A DNA stretch of 64,000 nucleotides from Beduini massiliensis. Its GTDB lineage: Bacteria; Bacillota_I; Bacilli_A; Erysipelotrichales; Coprobacillaceae. Both the position numbers and the translations under genes were made by a program. Under the pieces are notes generated by a model. It ran no database searches and was not told the origin of the DNA. It saw only the letters and a program-made list of their open reading frames with translations. Numbering within the stretch: the stretch's first letter is position 1; each line of letters opens with the position of its first letter. The stretch lies in contig NZ_CDPP01000005.1 of NCBI RefSeq assembly GCF_000829905.1, positions 600,001 to 664,000 on the forward strand. Direction: 5' to 3'. Below are positions 9,128 to 17,403 of the stretch, piece by piece.

Positions 9128-9520
9128 CTAACGATATTCCACTTCTAATTCTAATTTTTTTGTGTGTTCTTTTAAACAACTGACAAATTTTGAAGCATTT
9201 AAGATGTAAACCGATAAATCCTGTTTAGTTGTTTTCATTTTTACTTTTGTTTTTGAAACCAGTTCAACTTCTTTTAAATCGATATAATCAATCATGACAG
9301 GTAAAATGCCAATATAGCGAAATGCATATACCAACATAAAATCTTCCTTAACTAAAATGTTGAAACGCCCCAACATCATCGTTAATGCCATTAAAGATAA
9401 GACTACAGTAATAATCAACTTTGCTGTTTCATGCTGGCTGGCAGCATGAATCGCTAAAATAACCATGCCGATAAACGCAACTGCACAGATACTTAATAAA
9501 CGGGGTTCTTTAAATTTCAT
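9128..9520 (-). CDS. Membrane protein with two N-terminal helices and PH-like tail, unknown function
   Basis: 130 residues. Two membrane helices (about 9-27 and 33-50) are followed by a soluble part of about 75 residues (VYAFRYIGILPVMIDYIDLKEV) that resembles bacterial PH-like domains found after paired helices. Start follows AGAGGT. Its first bases overlap the end of the 54-residue frame upstream, suggesting translational coupling. The PH-like assignment is from general pattern only. Confidence 0.65.
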   Translation of the reverse strand: MKFKEPRLLSICAVAFIGMVILAIHAASQHETAKLIITVVLSLMALTMMLGRFNILVKEDFMLVYAFRYIGILPVMIDYIDLKEVELVSKTKVKMKTTKQDLSVYILNASKFVSCLKEHTKKLELEVEYR

Positions 9521-9674
9521 CTTTTACCTCTTCTAAATTTCTTTTTTCAAATGTTTGTTTCATTTCTTTACGAAAACGATTAAAGGATACAATAAATATA
9601 ATCGGAAACACAATACTGCAAACGGCTATTACCACCAGACAGGCTAAAGCAATAGACGCAAATGTTACTGACAT
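9510..9674 (-). CDS. 54-residue membrane protein overlapping both neighbours
   Basis: Frame from ATG 9674 to TAA 9510-9512, reading MSVTFASIALACLVVIAV and on. It has one membrane helix (about 5-30), then a basic amphipathic tail (FNRFRKEMKQTF). GAGGTGA lies 7 nt upstream of the ATG. The start overlaps the end of the MBL hydrolase gene by 10 bp and the end overlaps the next gene by 11 bp, the pattern of translationally coupled operon genes. The well-placed ribosome binding site and overlaps are the main support. Function unknown. Confidence 0.7.
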   Translation of the reverse strand: MSVTFASIALACLVVIAVCSIVFPIIFIVSFNRFRKEMKQTFEKRNLEEVKDEI

Positions 9675-10474
9675 AGGTCGATCACCTCGAGGTCATCAGG
9701 AACATAAATACTGCCATTAAAGTATTTAGCTGCCTCCAATGTATACAGAGCTTTACGCTGGGTCAGATTTTTCTCTTCAGTATGCCAAAGAATGAGATGT
9801 TTTATGCCAAGCTGAGTCGCTAAAACAGCGGCATCTTTTGCAGTGCTGTGATGTTTTTCATAAGGTTTAAATAGATCACGCTGATCATACAGACAAAAAG
9901 CCTCATGCATCAGCCAATCTGCTCCTTTCACATATTCATAGCACTTTTCATTATAAGGTTCATCTCCGGCAAAGGCTATCTTTTTGCCGTCTTCATTGAT
10001 GAAAGTAAAAGCAAATTGTTTTGCCTTAGTTGATAATATATCATAAAACGTAAACGGTGTATCCAAGATTGTCCATTGATCTCCATCTTGCAATGGGTGA
10101 AAGAGAACACGCTGATCAAAACAGTTGGTAAGCTTTTTTTGTAAAGTCAGCTGACAGAGCGTTTTAATCGTCTCTACAAGTGTTGTATGCGCATAAATAT
10201 GAAAATCTCCCATGTAATCATTCGCCAAAATCTTAGTTGTGATCATACGAATAATCCAAACAACCCCTAAAATATGATCCGTATGCTCATGTGTGACAAA
10301 AAGGTGATGAATTCCATTCAAAGGGATGTTCATCTCATCTAATCGACCTAAGATTCCGTTTCCTCCACCGGCATCCACAAGGAAATATTCATTATCTTTC
10401 TTTAATGCAAAACATGTATTGTAACACTTTTTAACAGCAGCATTTCCTGTTCCTAAAACTAATAATTTATCCAT
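9665..10474 (-). CDS. MBL-fold metallohydrolase, ribonuclease Z-like
   Basis: 269 residues with a metallo-beta-lactamase fold. The N-terminal strand-turn GTGNAAVKKCYNT, LVDAGGG and the metal-binding THEHTDH (about 79-85) are present. Further metal ligands are in FAGDEP and a C-terminal LWHTEE. This layout is closest to the RNase Z/arylsulfatase-type branch, but the genuine tRNA 3'-processing enzyme is usually longer (about 300 residues) and has other signature loops. A small-molecule esterase or phosphodiesterase is equally possible. First gene of a four-gene operon with three small membrane proteins. Confidence 0.8.
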   Translation of the reverse strand: MDKLLVLGTGNAAVKKCYNTCFALKKDNEYFLVDAGGGNGILGRLDEMNIPLNGIHHLFVTHEHTDHILGVVWIIRMITTKILANDYMGDFHIYAHTTLVETIKTLCQLTLQKKLTNCFDQRVLFHPLQDGDQWTILDTPFTFYDILSTKAKQFAFTFINEDGKKIAFAGDEPYNEKCYEYVKGADWLMHEAFCLYDQRDLFKPYEKHHSTAKDAAVLATQLGIKHLILWHTEEKNLTQRKALYTLEAAKYFNGSIYVPDDLEVIDLCQ

Positions 10475-10685
10475 GAATAAGTTCCTCCAATTCTTAAATA
10501 AGTATACTGATTATTTTACTTAAAAGCAAGAATTTGACGTTCATCTTTTTGATTCATAAAAAGAATAGTAAAGCATTTAAAATCTATGATACCATTTAGA
10601 TAGAGATAAGTATCCAGCTATTCATGTATTTAGAATTTTCCATTTCAACAATGGTTTCATTTAAAAAGCAAAGGGAGGGATAAAG

Positions 10686-11312
10686 ATGAAACGCAGAAAG
10701 AAGTTATGTATGATTATAATGAGTTTATGCATGGCAATTGGACTTAGCATATCCTCAACAAAAGCAATTGAAACTTTTAAATTAGTTGAAGAAAGTGATG
10801 GGGTTAAAATATATAAAAACAAACTAACTAAAGAAATGTATGCAGACATTGATTTAACTCAACTAGACCACACAAGAAAGATGACGGTTTACCATAATGA
10901 TACAAATGGAATTCGCATTGGTATAGACATTATGGATGCTGCTTCATTTAAAAAACTGCATTCTGAGCAAACGACGGGTTGGAGCTCAGGTACACTTCCG
11001 GAGGGACTCAGCACTCTGCGCCCGCATATCAGTGACGGAGGCTTAGAAGCTAGTTTTTATGTTGATGTTATCGGGAATTATCCTGCCAGAATCATGAACA
11101 CATATACCCCTATTTTCAAAAAAGCACAAGCCACTGTGAACAACTATGAGGTGAACGTTACCACTGAACAGTCACAGAAAGATTTACCTGCAAGAGCAGA
11201 ATTGACGTATAATTACACTGTGAAAAAATTCGGATTTGTGTTAGGCAGTCATGCAGGTTACTTTACCTTAGAAGTGAATGCTGTCGGTCAAATAAGATTA
11301 TCATGGGCATAA
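10686..11312 (+). CDS. Secreted protein of unknown function
   Basis: 208 residues. Signal peptide about 1-27 (KRRKK, hydrophobic core, TKA), then a soluble domain rich in beta-strand-type sequence with no recognisable motif (TYNYTVKKFGFVLGSHAG near the end). No lipobox and no C-terminal anchor, so probably released or loosely wall-bound. GGGAGGGATAAAG precedes the ATG. Stands alone, divergent from the MBL operon and followed by a terminator. Confidence 0.75.
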   Translation: MKRRKKLCMIIMSLCMAIGLSISSTKAIETFKLVEESDGVKIYKNKLTKEMYADIDLTQLDHTRKMTVYHNDTNGIRIGIDIMDAASFKKLHSEQTTGWSSGTLPEGLSTLRPHISDGGLEASFYVDVIGNYPARIMNTYTPIFKKAQATVNNYEVNVTTEQSQKDLPARAELTYNYTVKKFGFVLGSHAGYFTLEVNAVGQIRLSWA

Positions 11313-11357
11313 TCTGTGTTTAATGGCACTTTCCATTAAATCAAATAGTATTTTTTA

Positions 11358-11390
11358 AGCATAGCAATGAGAGTGGCTATGCTATTTTAT
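11358..11390 (+). terminator. Intrinsic terminator after the secreted-protein gene
   Basis: AGCATAGC (11358-11365), a 10-nt loop, GCTATGCT (11376-11383), then ATTTTATT. A second small inverted repeat, TTTAATGG/CCATTAAA, lies just upstream at 11319-11340. Confidence 0.75.
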
Positions 11391-11461
11391 TCCAATTCAT
11401 GAAAAATAAGGCAGAGCCAATTGAATGGTGCTATACTATAGAAATTAGGGGAGATGGAATT

Positions 11462-12847
11462 ATGGAGAATAGAAAAAATGATTTTACTAAGGGAAGTGTG
11501 GCACGCAATATTATTAATCTTGCAATTCCGATGACACTCGCACAACTGATCAATGTATTATATAATATCGTCGATCGTATTTTTATTGGACGTATTGATA
11601 ATGGAGCGACCTTAGCAATGAGTGGGTTGGGGTTATCCCTGCCGCTGATTACGATCATTATCGCCTTTGCTAACCTATTTGGAATGGGTGGAGCTCCATT
11701 GTGTTCAATTGCCAGAGGGAAAGGCAATGATCAGGAAGCCGAAGAAATTATGGGCAATTCTTTTGCTTTAATGATTATTTTCGGAATTCTCTTAACTATC
11801 ATTGGTTTACTGTTTAAAAAGCCATTGCTTTTCATGTTTGGTGCCAGTGAAGCAACCTTTCCTTATGCAGATGCCTATATTTCAATTTATCTGTTAGGCA
11901 GCTTATTTGTGATGATTGGATTAGGGATGAACAGTTTTATCAATTCTCAGGGGTTCGCTAAAATTGGAATGATGACCGTTTTGTTAGGGGCAATCACCAA
12001 TATCGTGTTAGATCCGATTTTCATCTTTACTTTTCAAATGGGAGTTCGTGGTGCCGCTTTGGCTACTGTCATCTCACAGTTTATTTCAGCTGTGTGGATA
12101 CTCCTGTTTCTAACTGGTAAAAACACTATTTTGAAATTACGCATTCAACGAATGAAACTGAAATTAGATTATGTAAAACAAATTGTTTCCTTAGGGATGT
12201 CAGGATTTGTCATGGCGATTACCAACTCCTTGGTAGCGATTGTCTGCAATGCCAGTCTGCAATCTTATGGCGGAGATATTTATGTAGCGGCAATGACTGT
12301 CATCAATTCCATTCGTGAAGTCGTTTCCATGCCTTCAAGCGGATTAACAAACGCCTCTCAACCGGTATTAGGTTATAATTACGGTGCTCAGGCTTATGAG
12401 CGAGTATTAAAAGGCATTAAGTTTATGACATTGGTTTGTGTTGCTTATACCTTTGTCATGTGGCTGATTATTACGCTGTTCCCAAGTTTCTTTATCCATA
12501 TCTTCAATAATGAGCCCCACTTAATTGAAGTGGCGATTCCTTCTTTAAAAGTTTATTTCTTTGGTTTCTTTATGATGGCATTTCAATTTGCCGGACAATC
12601 TGTTGCGGTAGCTTTAGGGAAATCGAAACAAGCGGTTTTCTTTTCTCTATTAAGAAAAGTATTTATCGTTGTTCCACTGACACTCCTTTTGCCTAAACTT
12701 TTTGGCTTAGGCATCACTGGGATATTCTTAGCGGAACCGATATCCAATTTCATTGGCGGTGGTGCCTGCTATCTGACGATGTGGCTGACCATCGGTCGTG
12801 ATTTAAAGAAAAAAGCTCTGCTTCAAAAAGAAAAAGCAGTGCTTTAA
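11462..12847 (+). CDS. MATE-family multidrug/sodium exporter
   Basis: 461 residues with about 12 membrane helices. It opens with the MATE pattern TKGSVARNIINLAIPM, LINVLYNIVDRIFIG and later NSFINSQGFAKIGM and GLGITGIFLAEPISN. It exports cationic compounds using a cation gradient. The ATG at 11462 is chosen because GGGGAGAT lies 8 nt upstream; an upstream in-frame ATG at 11399 lacks a site and would add a hydrophilic extension. TGCTATACT just upstream may be an extended -10 element. Single gene followed by a terminator. Confidence 0.93.
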   Translation: MENRKNDFTKGSVARNIINLAIPMTLAQLINVLYNIVDRIFIGRIDNGATLAMSGLGLSLPLITIIIAFANLFGMGGAPLCSIARGKGNDQEAEEIMGNSFALMIIFGILLTIIGLLFKKPLLFMFGASEATFPYADAYISIYLLGSLFVMIGLGMNSFINSQGFAKIGMMTVLLGAITNIVLDPIFIFTFQMGVRGAALATVISQFISAVWILLFLTGKNTILKLRIQRMKLKLDYVKQIVSLGMSGFVMAITNSLVAIVCNASLQSYGGDIYVAAMTVINSIREVVSMPSSGLTNASQPVLGYNYGAQAYERVLKGIKFMTLVCVAYTFVMWLIITLFPSFFIHIFNNEPHLIEVAIPSLKVYFFGFFMMAFQFAGQSVAVALGKSKQAVFFSLLRKVFIVVPLTLLLPKLFGLGITGIFLAEPISNFIGGGACYLTMWLTIGRDLKKKALLQKEKAVL

Positions 12848-12851
12848 TCCT

Positions 12852-12881
12852 ACGTTATGAATATTCATAACGTTTTTTATT
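12852..12881 (+). terminator. Intrinsic terminator after the MATE gene
   Basis: Perfect 22-bp palindrome ACGTTATGAAT/ATTCATAACGT at 12852-12873 followed by TTTTTATTT. Confidence 0.85.
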
Positions 12882-13207
12882 TAATTAAAAGTTAAGATGC
12901 AGGTACTCATTAAGCAGATCATCCCGACTGCCATAAAAGCCAGTGCAGCACCTGCCCTTTTCTTACGGGTTGTCATCAGACTTCTTTCTTCACTATTCAT
13001 TGAAATCGGATATTTTCGACGTCCGATCAAGTATAAAATCAATCCCCCACTTCCATTATTACCACTCAGTGAAAAGAACCCCCACCATTTAGGATGTTTT
13101 AAACCACGACATTTCGCATCTAATTCAGTTAAGCGAAAAATTTGATAAGCTAATGCCATAGCTCCCATTAATACCATAAATACAAATACTATTAAATACC
13201 AAGTCAT
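12881..13207 (-). CDS. Small membrane protein, unknown function
   Basis: 108 residues with a membrane helix at each end (about 3-22 and 85-105) and a hydrophilic middle containing LKHPKWWGFFSLSGNN and RRKYP. The start at 13207 (MTWYLI) is chosen because AAGGAGG lies about 7 nt upstream; an ATG two codons earlier is too close to that site. It follows the XRE gene in the same operon (12-nt gap), so the two may act together. Family not recognised. Confidence 0.65.
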   Translation of the reverse strand: MTWYLIVFVFMVLMGAMALAYQIFRLTELDAKCRGLKHPKWWGFFSLSGNNGSGGLILYLIGRRKYPISMNSEERSLMTTRKKRAGAALAFMAVGMICLMSTCILTFN

Positions 13208-13219
13208 CCTCATTCCTCC

Positions 13220-13627
13220 TTAAAACTTTTTTATGATCTGATAAAACAAGAAACAGGTACTGATGATTCCGATTGATGCACTGCCAATAATCAAATAATT
13301 ATTTTTAGCGATCAAACCATTAAATAATACAAATAAAATTAAGAAAAATATATTGATGCCGATTGCCATAATCAACTTTTTATTACTGCTGACTGTATCG
13401 GTGCTTTCTTCTAAATGCTGAATCATTTTAGAATCCCCCTTCAATAGTTCATCCAGACTGATTTGATATAAATCGCTCAGTTTAATAATACTGATAATAT
13501 CGGGATAGGACTTTTCATTTTCCCAGTTAGATATGGTCTGTCGAGAGACTTGCAGCTGTTCAGCCACCATCTCTTGTGTAAGCAAAGAAGCCGTTCTTGC
13601 TTTTCTTAATTTGTCCCCAATCTCCAT
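13220..13627 (-). CDS. XRE-family regulator with C-terminal membrane helices
   Basis: 135 residues. An XRE-type helix-turn-helix fills about 5-60 (LTQEMVAEQLQVSRQTISNWENEKSYPD), and two membrane helices follow (about 83-103 and 110-130). Membrane-bound XRE proteins of this type are common in Bacillota, often co-encoded with a small membrane protein, as here. Probable DNA targets are the TTTGACATCGCT repeats just upstream of the gene. Confidence 0.88.
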   Translation of the reverse strand: MEIGDKLRKARTASLLTQEMVAEQLQVSRQTISNWENEKSYPDIISIIKLSDLYQISLDELLKGDSKMIQHLEESTDTVSSNKKLIMAIGINIFFLILFVLFNGLIAKNNYLIIGSASIGIISTCFLFYQIIKKF

Positions 13628-13688
13628 AACAATCTCATTCCTTTCGTACTCATCATGCCATGTTTAAGTGTATTTGTCTATCCAACTT

Positions 13689-13732
13689 CTTTGACATCGC
13701 TCAATTTAGTGTCAAAATCCTTTGACATCGCT
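13689..13732. promoter_or_regulatory. Paired 13-bp direct repeats, possible operator of the XRE gene
   Basis: CTTTGACATCGCT occurs at 13689-13701 and 13720-13732 (31-bp spacing). Between them the inverted core TGTCAAA is at 13710-13716. The array lies upstream of the XRE regulator start (minus strand) and downstream of the DEAD-box gene terminator. Binding by the XRE protein is inferred only. Confidence 0.45.
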
Positions 13733-13742
13733 TGTTTAATAC

Positions 13743-13766
13743 AATAAAAGCACTCCTATGAGTGCT
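13743..13766 (-). terminator. Intrinsic terminator of the DEAD-box helicase gene
   Basis: On the minus strand: AGCACTC, ATAG, GAGTGCT, then TTTTATTG. The arms are at 13760-13766 and 13749-13755, just past the stop codon. Confidence 0.82.
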
Positions 13767-13768
13767 GA

Positions 13769-15004
13769 TTAACGGCGCTTACTGCTTTTAGAAGGACGAC
13801 GGTTTCTTGGTGAAGCCGGCGTTTTCTTTGGTGCTTTTTTCTCTTTCTTTACAGGTTGACTTAAATCTTCCATAGGATAATAAGGGTTCTCCACAACCGG
13901 AATGGATTGGTGAATAAATCTTTCGACTTCTTTAAGAAGATCCTTTTCCTGATAACAGCAGAATGTGATCGCTTCTCCGCTTGCCCCTGCACGAGCGGTA
14001 CGTCCGATACGATGCACATAGTTTTCAGCTTGTTCAGGTAAGTCAAAATTGATGACATGAGTTAAATCATCAATATCAATGCCTCTTGCCGCAATATCGG
14101 TGGCAACTAAAATGCGAGCTTTGTTATCTTTAAAATTTTGTAAAGCACGGACACGAGAATTCTGTGATTTATCCCCATGAATCGCTTCTGCCGTTATTTT
14201 TGCTTTATTAAGCTTCTTGCACAAAGTATCCGCATTACGTTTGGTACGTACAAATACGATAGCATTATAAATGCGGGGATCATCTAACAGACGAATCAAT
14301 AATTTGGTTTTATTTAATTTATCAACATAATATAAAGACTGCTGAATCTTTTCTACTGTCATATGTCCTGAACTGATCATAATACGCACTGGATCATGTA
14401 AGATTTCATTCACTAAATGTTGTATTTCATCAGGCAATGTCGCTGAAAAAAGCATTGTCTGTCTTTTAGATGGAATGAGCTTCATGATCTTGCGGATATC
14501 ACAAATAAATCCCATATCCAACATACGATCTGCTTCATCTAAAACAAAGTATTCAACATGGTGAAGATCCAACAAGCCTTGTTCATGAAGATCCCATAAA
14601 CGCCCCGGTGTCGCAATTAAGACATCGATTCCACGTTCAATTGCAGTAACCTGCTGACCTTGACGTACACCGCCATAGATAGCCGCAGATTTTAAGTTAA
14701 CATAGGGATTCAGTGATGAAAAAGTCTCATTGATCTGTATCGCTAATTCACGTGTTGGGGCTAATATCAGCGCCTTGATTGTTCGCGGATATTTGTCTGC
14801 TTCCTCACGCAAATAGAGTTTTTGTAAGATCGGTAAAGCAAACGCAGCCGTTTTGCCGGTTCCTGTCTTTGCACAGCCAAGCAGATCTTTTCCTTCTAAT
14901 AAAGGAGGGATTGCCTGTGACTGAATCGGTGATGCTTCTTCATAATTCAAATGAGCCACCGCTTTTTGCAATGGTTCGATTAATTGTAATTCATTAAATT
15001 TCAT
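13769..15004 (-). CDS. DEAD-box ATP-dependent RNA helicase
   Basis: 411 residues with all helicase motifs in order: Q motif (F near 3, SPIQSQAIP), AKTGTGKT, PTRELAIQ, TPGRL, DEADRMLDMGF, SAT, ATDIAARGID and HRIGRTARAG. A basic tail rich in Lys/Pro/Arg/Ser (KKEKKAPKKTPASPRNRR) probably binds RNA. It unwinds RNA in ribosome assembly or mRNA turnover. Size and tail fit the RhlE/CshA group; the exact paralogue cannot be told. Monocistronic by the look of its own terminator and 56-bp upstream gap. Confidence 0.95.
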   Translation of the reverse strand: MKFNELQLIEPLQKAVAHLNYEEASPIQSQAIPPLLEGKDLLGCAKTGTGKTAAFALPILQKLYLREEADKYPRTIKALILAPTRELAIQINETFSSLNPYVNLKSAAIYGGVRQGQQVTAIERGIDVLIATPGRLWDLHEQGLLDLHHVEYFVLDEADRMLDMGFICDIRKIMKLIPSKRQTMLFSATLPDEIQHLVNEILHDPVRIMISSGHMTVEKIQQSLYYVDKLNKTKLLIRLLDDPRIYNAIVFVRTKRNADTLCKKLNKAKITAEAIHGDKSQNSRVRALQNFKDNKARILVATDIAARGIDIDDLTHVINFDLPEQAENYVHRIGRTARAGASGEAITFCCYQEKDLLKEVERFIHQSIPVVENPYYPMEDLSQPVKKEKKAPKKTPASPRNRRPSKSSKRR

Positions 15005-15060
15005 TTATTTCCTCTTTCTTTAAACATACAGTTTAGTATAACACAAACAAAAGAAAAACA

Positions 15061-16035
15061 CTACTTTTCATAGTGTTCTTCATGCGGACGGGTTTCATAA
15101 CGTTCAATAATACGCTGAACGACTGGATGACGAACAACATCCATCGCTGATAATTCAACAAATTGAATCCCCTTAACCCCGCGTAAGATTTGCGAAGCGA
15201 TCTTTAATCCTGAATGGATACCTCGCGGTAAATCAATTTGTGTAATATCTCCGGTGATGACCATTTTAGAATTAAATCCTAAACGAGTCAAAAACATTTT
15301 CATTTGGGCATCTGTAGTATTTTGAGCTTCATCCAAGATAACATAGGCATCTTCTAATGTACGTCCTCGCATATAGGCAAGCGGTGCAATTTCGATTGTT
15401 CCTTTTTCAATCAGACGCTCCGTCTGTTCCACCCCTAGCATATCATGAAGGGCATCATATAAAGGGCGCAAATATGGATCTACCTTTTCTTTTAAATCCC
15501 CTGGCAAAAAGCCTAAGCTTTCTCCTGCTTCTACTGCCGGACGAGTTAAAACAATACGCTTCACCTCATTATTCTTCAATGCCGCTACTGCAAAAACAAC
15601 TGCCAGATAAGTTTTTCCGGTTCCGGCAGGTCCGATTCCAAAAACCACGTCATTCTTTTTTAGCGCTAAGTAATATTCTTTTTGTCCGATCGTTTTAGGA
15701 TAAATTACTTTCCCGGTAATCGTTTTAGCGATGACCACATCATATAGTGCATCTAATTTTTCCAAATGATTATCCTGCTGTAGTTTTAATGCGTAGATAA
15801 TATCTCGCGATGAAATATTAAGTCCTTTCTTAGTCAATGCCAGTAAAGCAATCACTAGGCTTTCTACCTTTTGAACTACGGTGTCATCTTCACTTTGGAT
15901 GATGAGTTCATCTCCACGCAGTATAATATTTATGTCAAACTGTTTTTCAATCAATTCAAGATTCTTTTCGCCGATCCCTACTAAACGTGTAATCTGGTCG
16001 ACCGTATATTCAGTTAGTTTCAGTGTTTTGCTCAT
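15061..16035 (-). CDS. phoH: PhoH family ATPase
   Basis: 324 residues. A KH-like N-terminal part (about 15-90) is followed by the PhoH ATPase core with Walker A GPAGTGKTYLA (about 135), VLTRPAVEAGE, Walker B YVILDEAQNTT and SKMVITGDITQIDLP. Its biochemical role is still uncertain, though it is linked with YbeY-dependent RNA processing in many Bacillota. Start follows GGGAG. It overlaps the end of yqfD by 26 bp. In many relatives phoH leads straight into ybeY-cdd-era; here those genes are about 16 kb away. Confidence 0.93.
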   Translation of the reverse strand: MSKTLKLTEYTVDQITRLVGIGEKNLELIEKQFDINIILRGDELIIQSEDDTVVQKVESLVIALLALTKKGLNISSRDIIYALKLQQDNHLEKLDALYDVVIAKTITGKVIYPKTIGQKEYYLALKKNDVVFGIGPAGTGKTYLAVVFAVAALKNNEVKRIVLTRPAVEAGESLGFLPGDLKEKVDPYLRPLYDALHDMLGVEQTERLIEKGTIEIAPLAYMRGRTLEDAYVILDEAQNTTDAQMKMFLTRLGFNSKMVITGDITQIDLPRGIHSGLKIASQILRGVKGIQFVELSAMDVVRHPVVQRIIERYETRPHEEHYEK

Positions 16036-16975
16036 TCATATCTCCCTTGCATGCTATATCTTCTATGACGGTATAATGTACCTTTAACCTTATTTTACTA
16101 TTATCAATGCTATAATGCAAAACCTTTTCTTTGTCAATCTTCGCCTCACTGCCTAATTGCTGCTGCAGTTCATTGCGGATTTGCAGCAGCAAAGTGTTAA
16201 AATCATCGGCTTCATCTTGAAGCGGCAGCTCTTTTTCAATATCATACCAAGTATATCCATACACTTTTCCCTTAGGATATACCATAATGGTTTCATCAAA
16301 TGTGGATACAATGGCATTGCTGACCAATAGATCGCCCGGCTGTACATACTGATTAATACTGCTCATGATATAACCGCTTTGAATTTGAAATTCTTTGATT
16401 ACACTTTCTTTGCATGCCACAATCGGACGGACATCTTTTTCTGCAATTTGTGATTCTTTTTTATTCGTATACTCTATATAGATAGTTTCCCCTTGTTGAT
16501 AGATATTTATCCAGTCAATATTACTTTTATAGTCATTTAACAGTTGATTTTTTAAATTGGCAATATCATCCAATGACATTTTTTTATCAAAAAAATCAAT
16601 ATGATAATCTTTCAGCTTTGCGACAATATCTTCATTCAACTGATATTGCGTACCGATGATTTTTAAATTTAATATATGCTGCTGCGTATAATAAAACACC
16701 GCGATAAAAACCGCTACACCTACTAACTTTACTTTGCTTTTTAAAAAACGTGTAATATAGTAAAGGGGACCGACACTCTTAATAAATTGTAAAGGAACGT
16801 CTAATTTTTGGAGGACATACGTGTCTTTGCGCCGTACTAAAAAACTATACGTATATGTATCGATCTTGCGCAAATGATACAGCTGCACCTTATTTTTGGT
16901 AAATAAATCAATGTAATAAGAGATATTGAGACAATCGATTTCATACACATCATAGCCCAAACCGATGCTAAGCAT
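16010..16975 (-). CDS. yqfD: Sporulation protein YqfD
   Basis: 321 residues. A soluble N-terminal domain (DTYTYSFLVRRKD), one membrane helix (about 107-123) and a long extracytoplasmic domain with WINIYQQGETIYIEY, ACKESVIKEFQIQSGY, QYVQPGDLLVSN and YPKGKVYGYTWYD, the family hallmarks. Known in Bacillus as a forespore-related membrane protein transcribed in the mother cell, needed for efficient sporulation. Overlaps yqfC by 8 bp and phoH by 26 bp, so the three are translationally coupled. Confidence 0.9.
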   Translation of the reverse strand: MLSIGLGYDVYEIDCLNISYYIDLFTKNKVQLYHLRKIDTYTYSFLVRRKDTYVLQKLDVPLQFIKSVGPLYYITRFLKSKVKLVGVAVFIAVFYYTQQHILNLKIIGTQYQLNEDIVAKLKDYHIDFFDKKMSLDDIANLKNQLLNDYKSNIDWINIYQQGETIYIEYTNKKESQIAEKDVRPIVACKESVIKEFQIQSGYIMSSINQYVQPGDLLVSNAIVSTFDETIMVYPKGKVYGYTWYDIEKELPLQDEADDFNTLLLQIRNELQQQLGSEAKIDKEKVLHYSIDNSKIRLKVHYTVIEDIACKGDMNEQNTETN

Positions 16976-17165
16976 AACTAAATTTAACTTCTTTCATAAT
17001 ACCTCGAATATGGATTTCTTCTTGTGACAAATACACCACAATGAAATCATCTCCAATCAGTTTTAACATACATTTGGGCATTTTTAACAGGATACAATGT
17101 GTTTCTAATGTGATGATGCTTTCATACTGTTTTATTACGATCTTACTTTGGTCTAAATATATCAC
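16968..17165 (-). CDS. yqfC: YabP/YqfC family sporulation protein
   Basis: 65 residues, somewhat short for the family. The beta-rich core MLKLIGDDFIVVYLSQEEIHIRGIMKEVKF matches the YabP/YqfC domain. The start is a GTG preceded by GAGGTGATATT. First gene of yqfC-yqfD-phoH, the order seen in Bacillus and Clostridium. Its presence argues that the organism can, or recently could, sporulate. Confidence 0.82.
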   Translation of the reverse strand: MIYLDQSKIVIKQYESIITLETHCILLKMPKCMLKLIGDDFIVVYLSQEEIHIRGIMKEVKFSYA

Positions 17166-17403
17166 AATATCACCTCATGAAATTATATGAACCATTTCTA
17201 AACAAAATGCTTTAATCCTATCTTTTAATAAAAAATATCCCCTCATTTTTATATGGATGAAAGAATTAAGCTATCCCTCTTATCTTTATCTGTCATTTTA
17301 AATACTAAAAAAACGTGCCTGTCATGTGCATAATTTCAATAGCAATGATTTGTTGCGTGACTTTATCAAGATGAAACTATACAATAGCTATGAGGTGAAA
17401 CTT

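Noticed and set aside
15357..15698. 113-codon frame opposite phoH
   Set aside because: Antisense shadow of a well-supported gene with no ribosome binding site.
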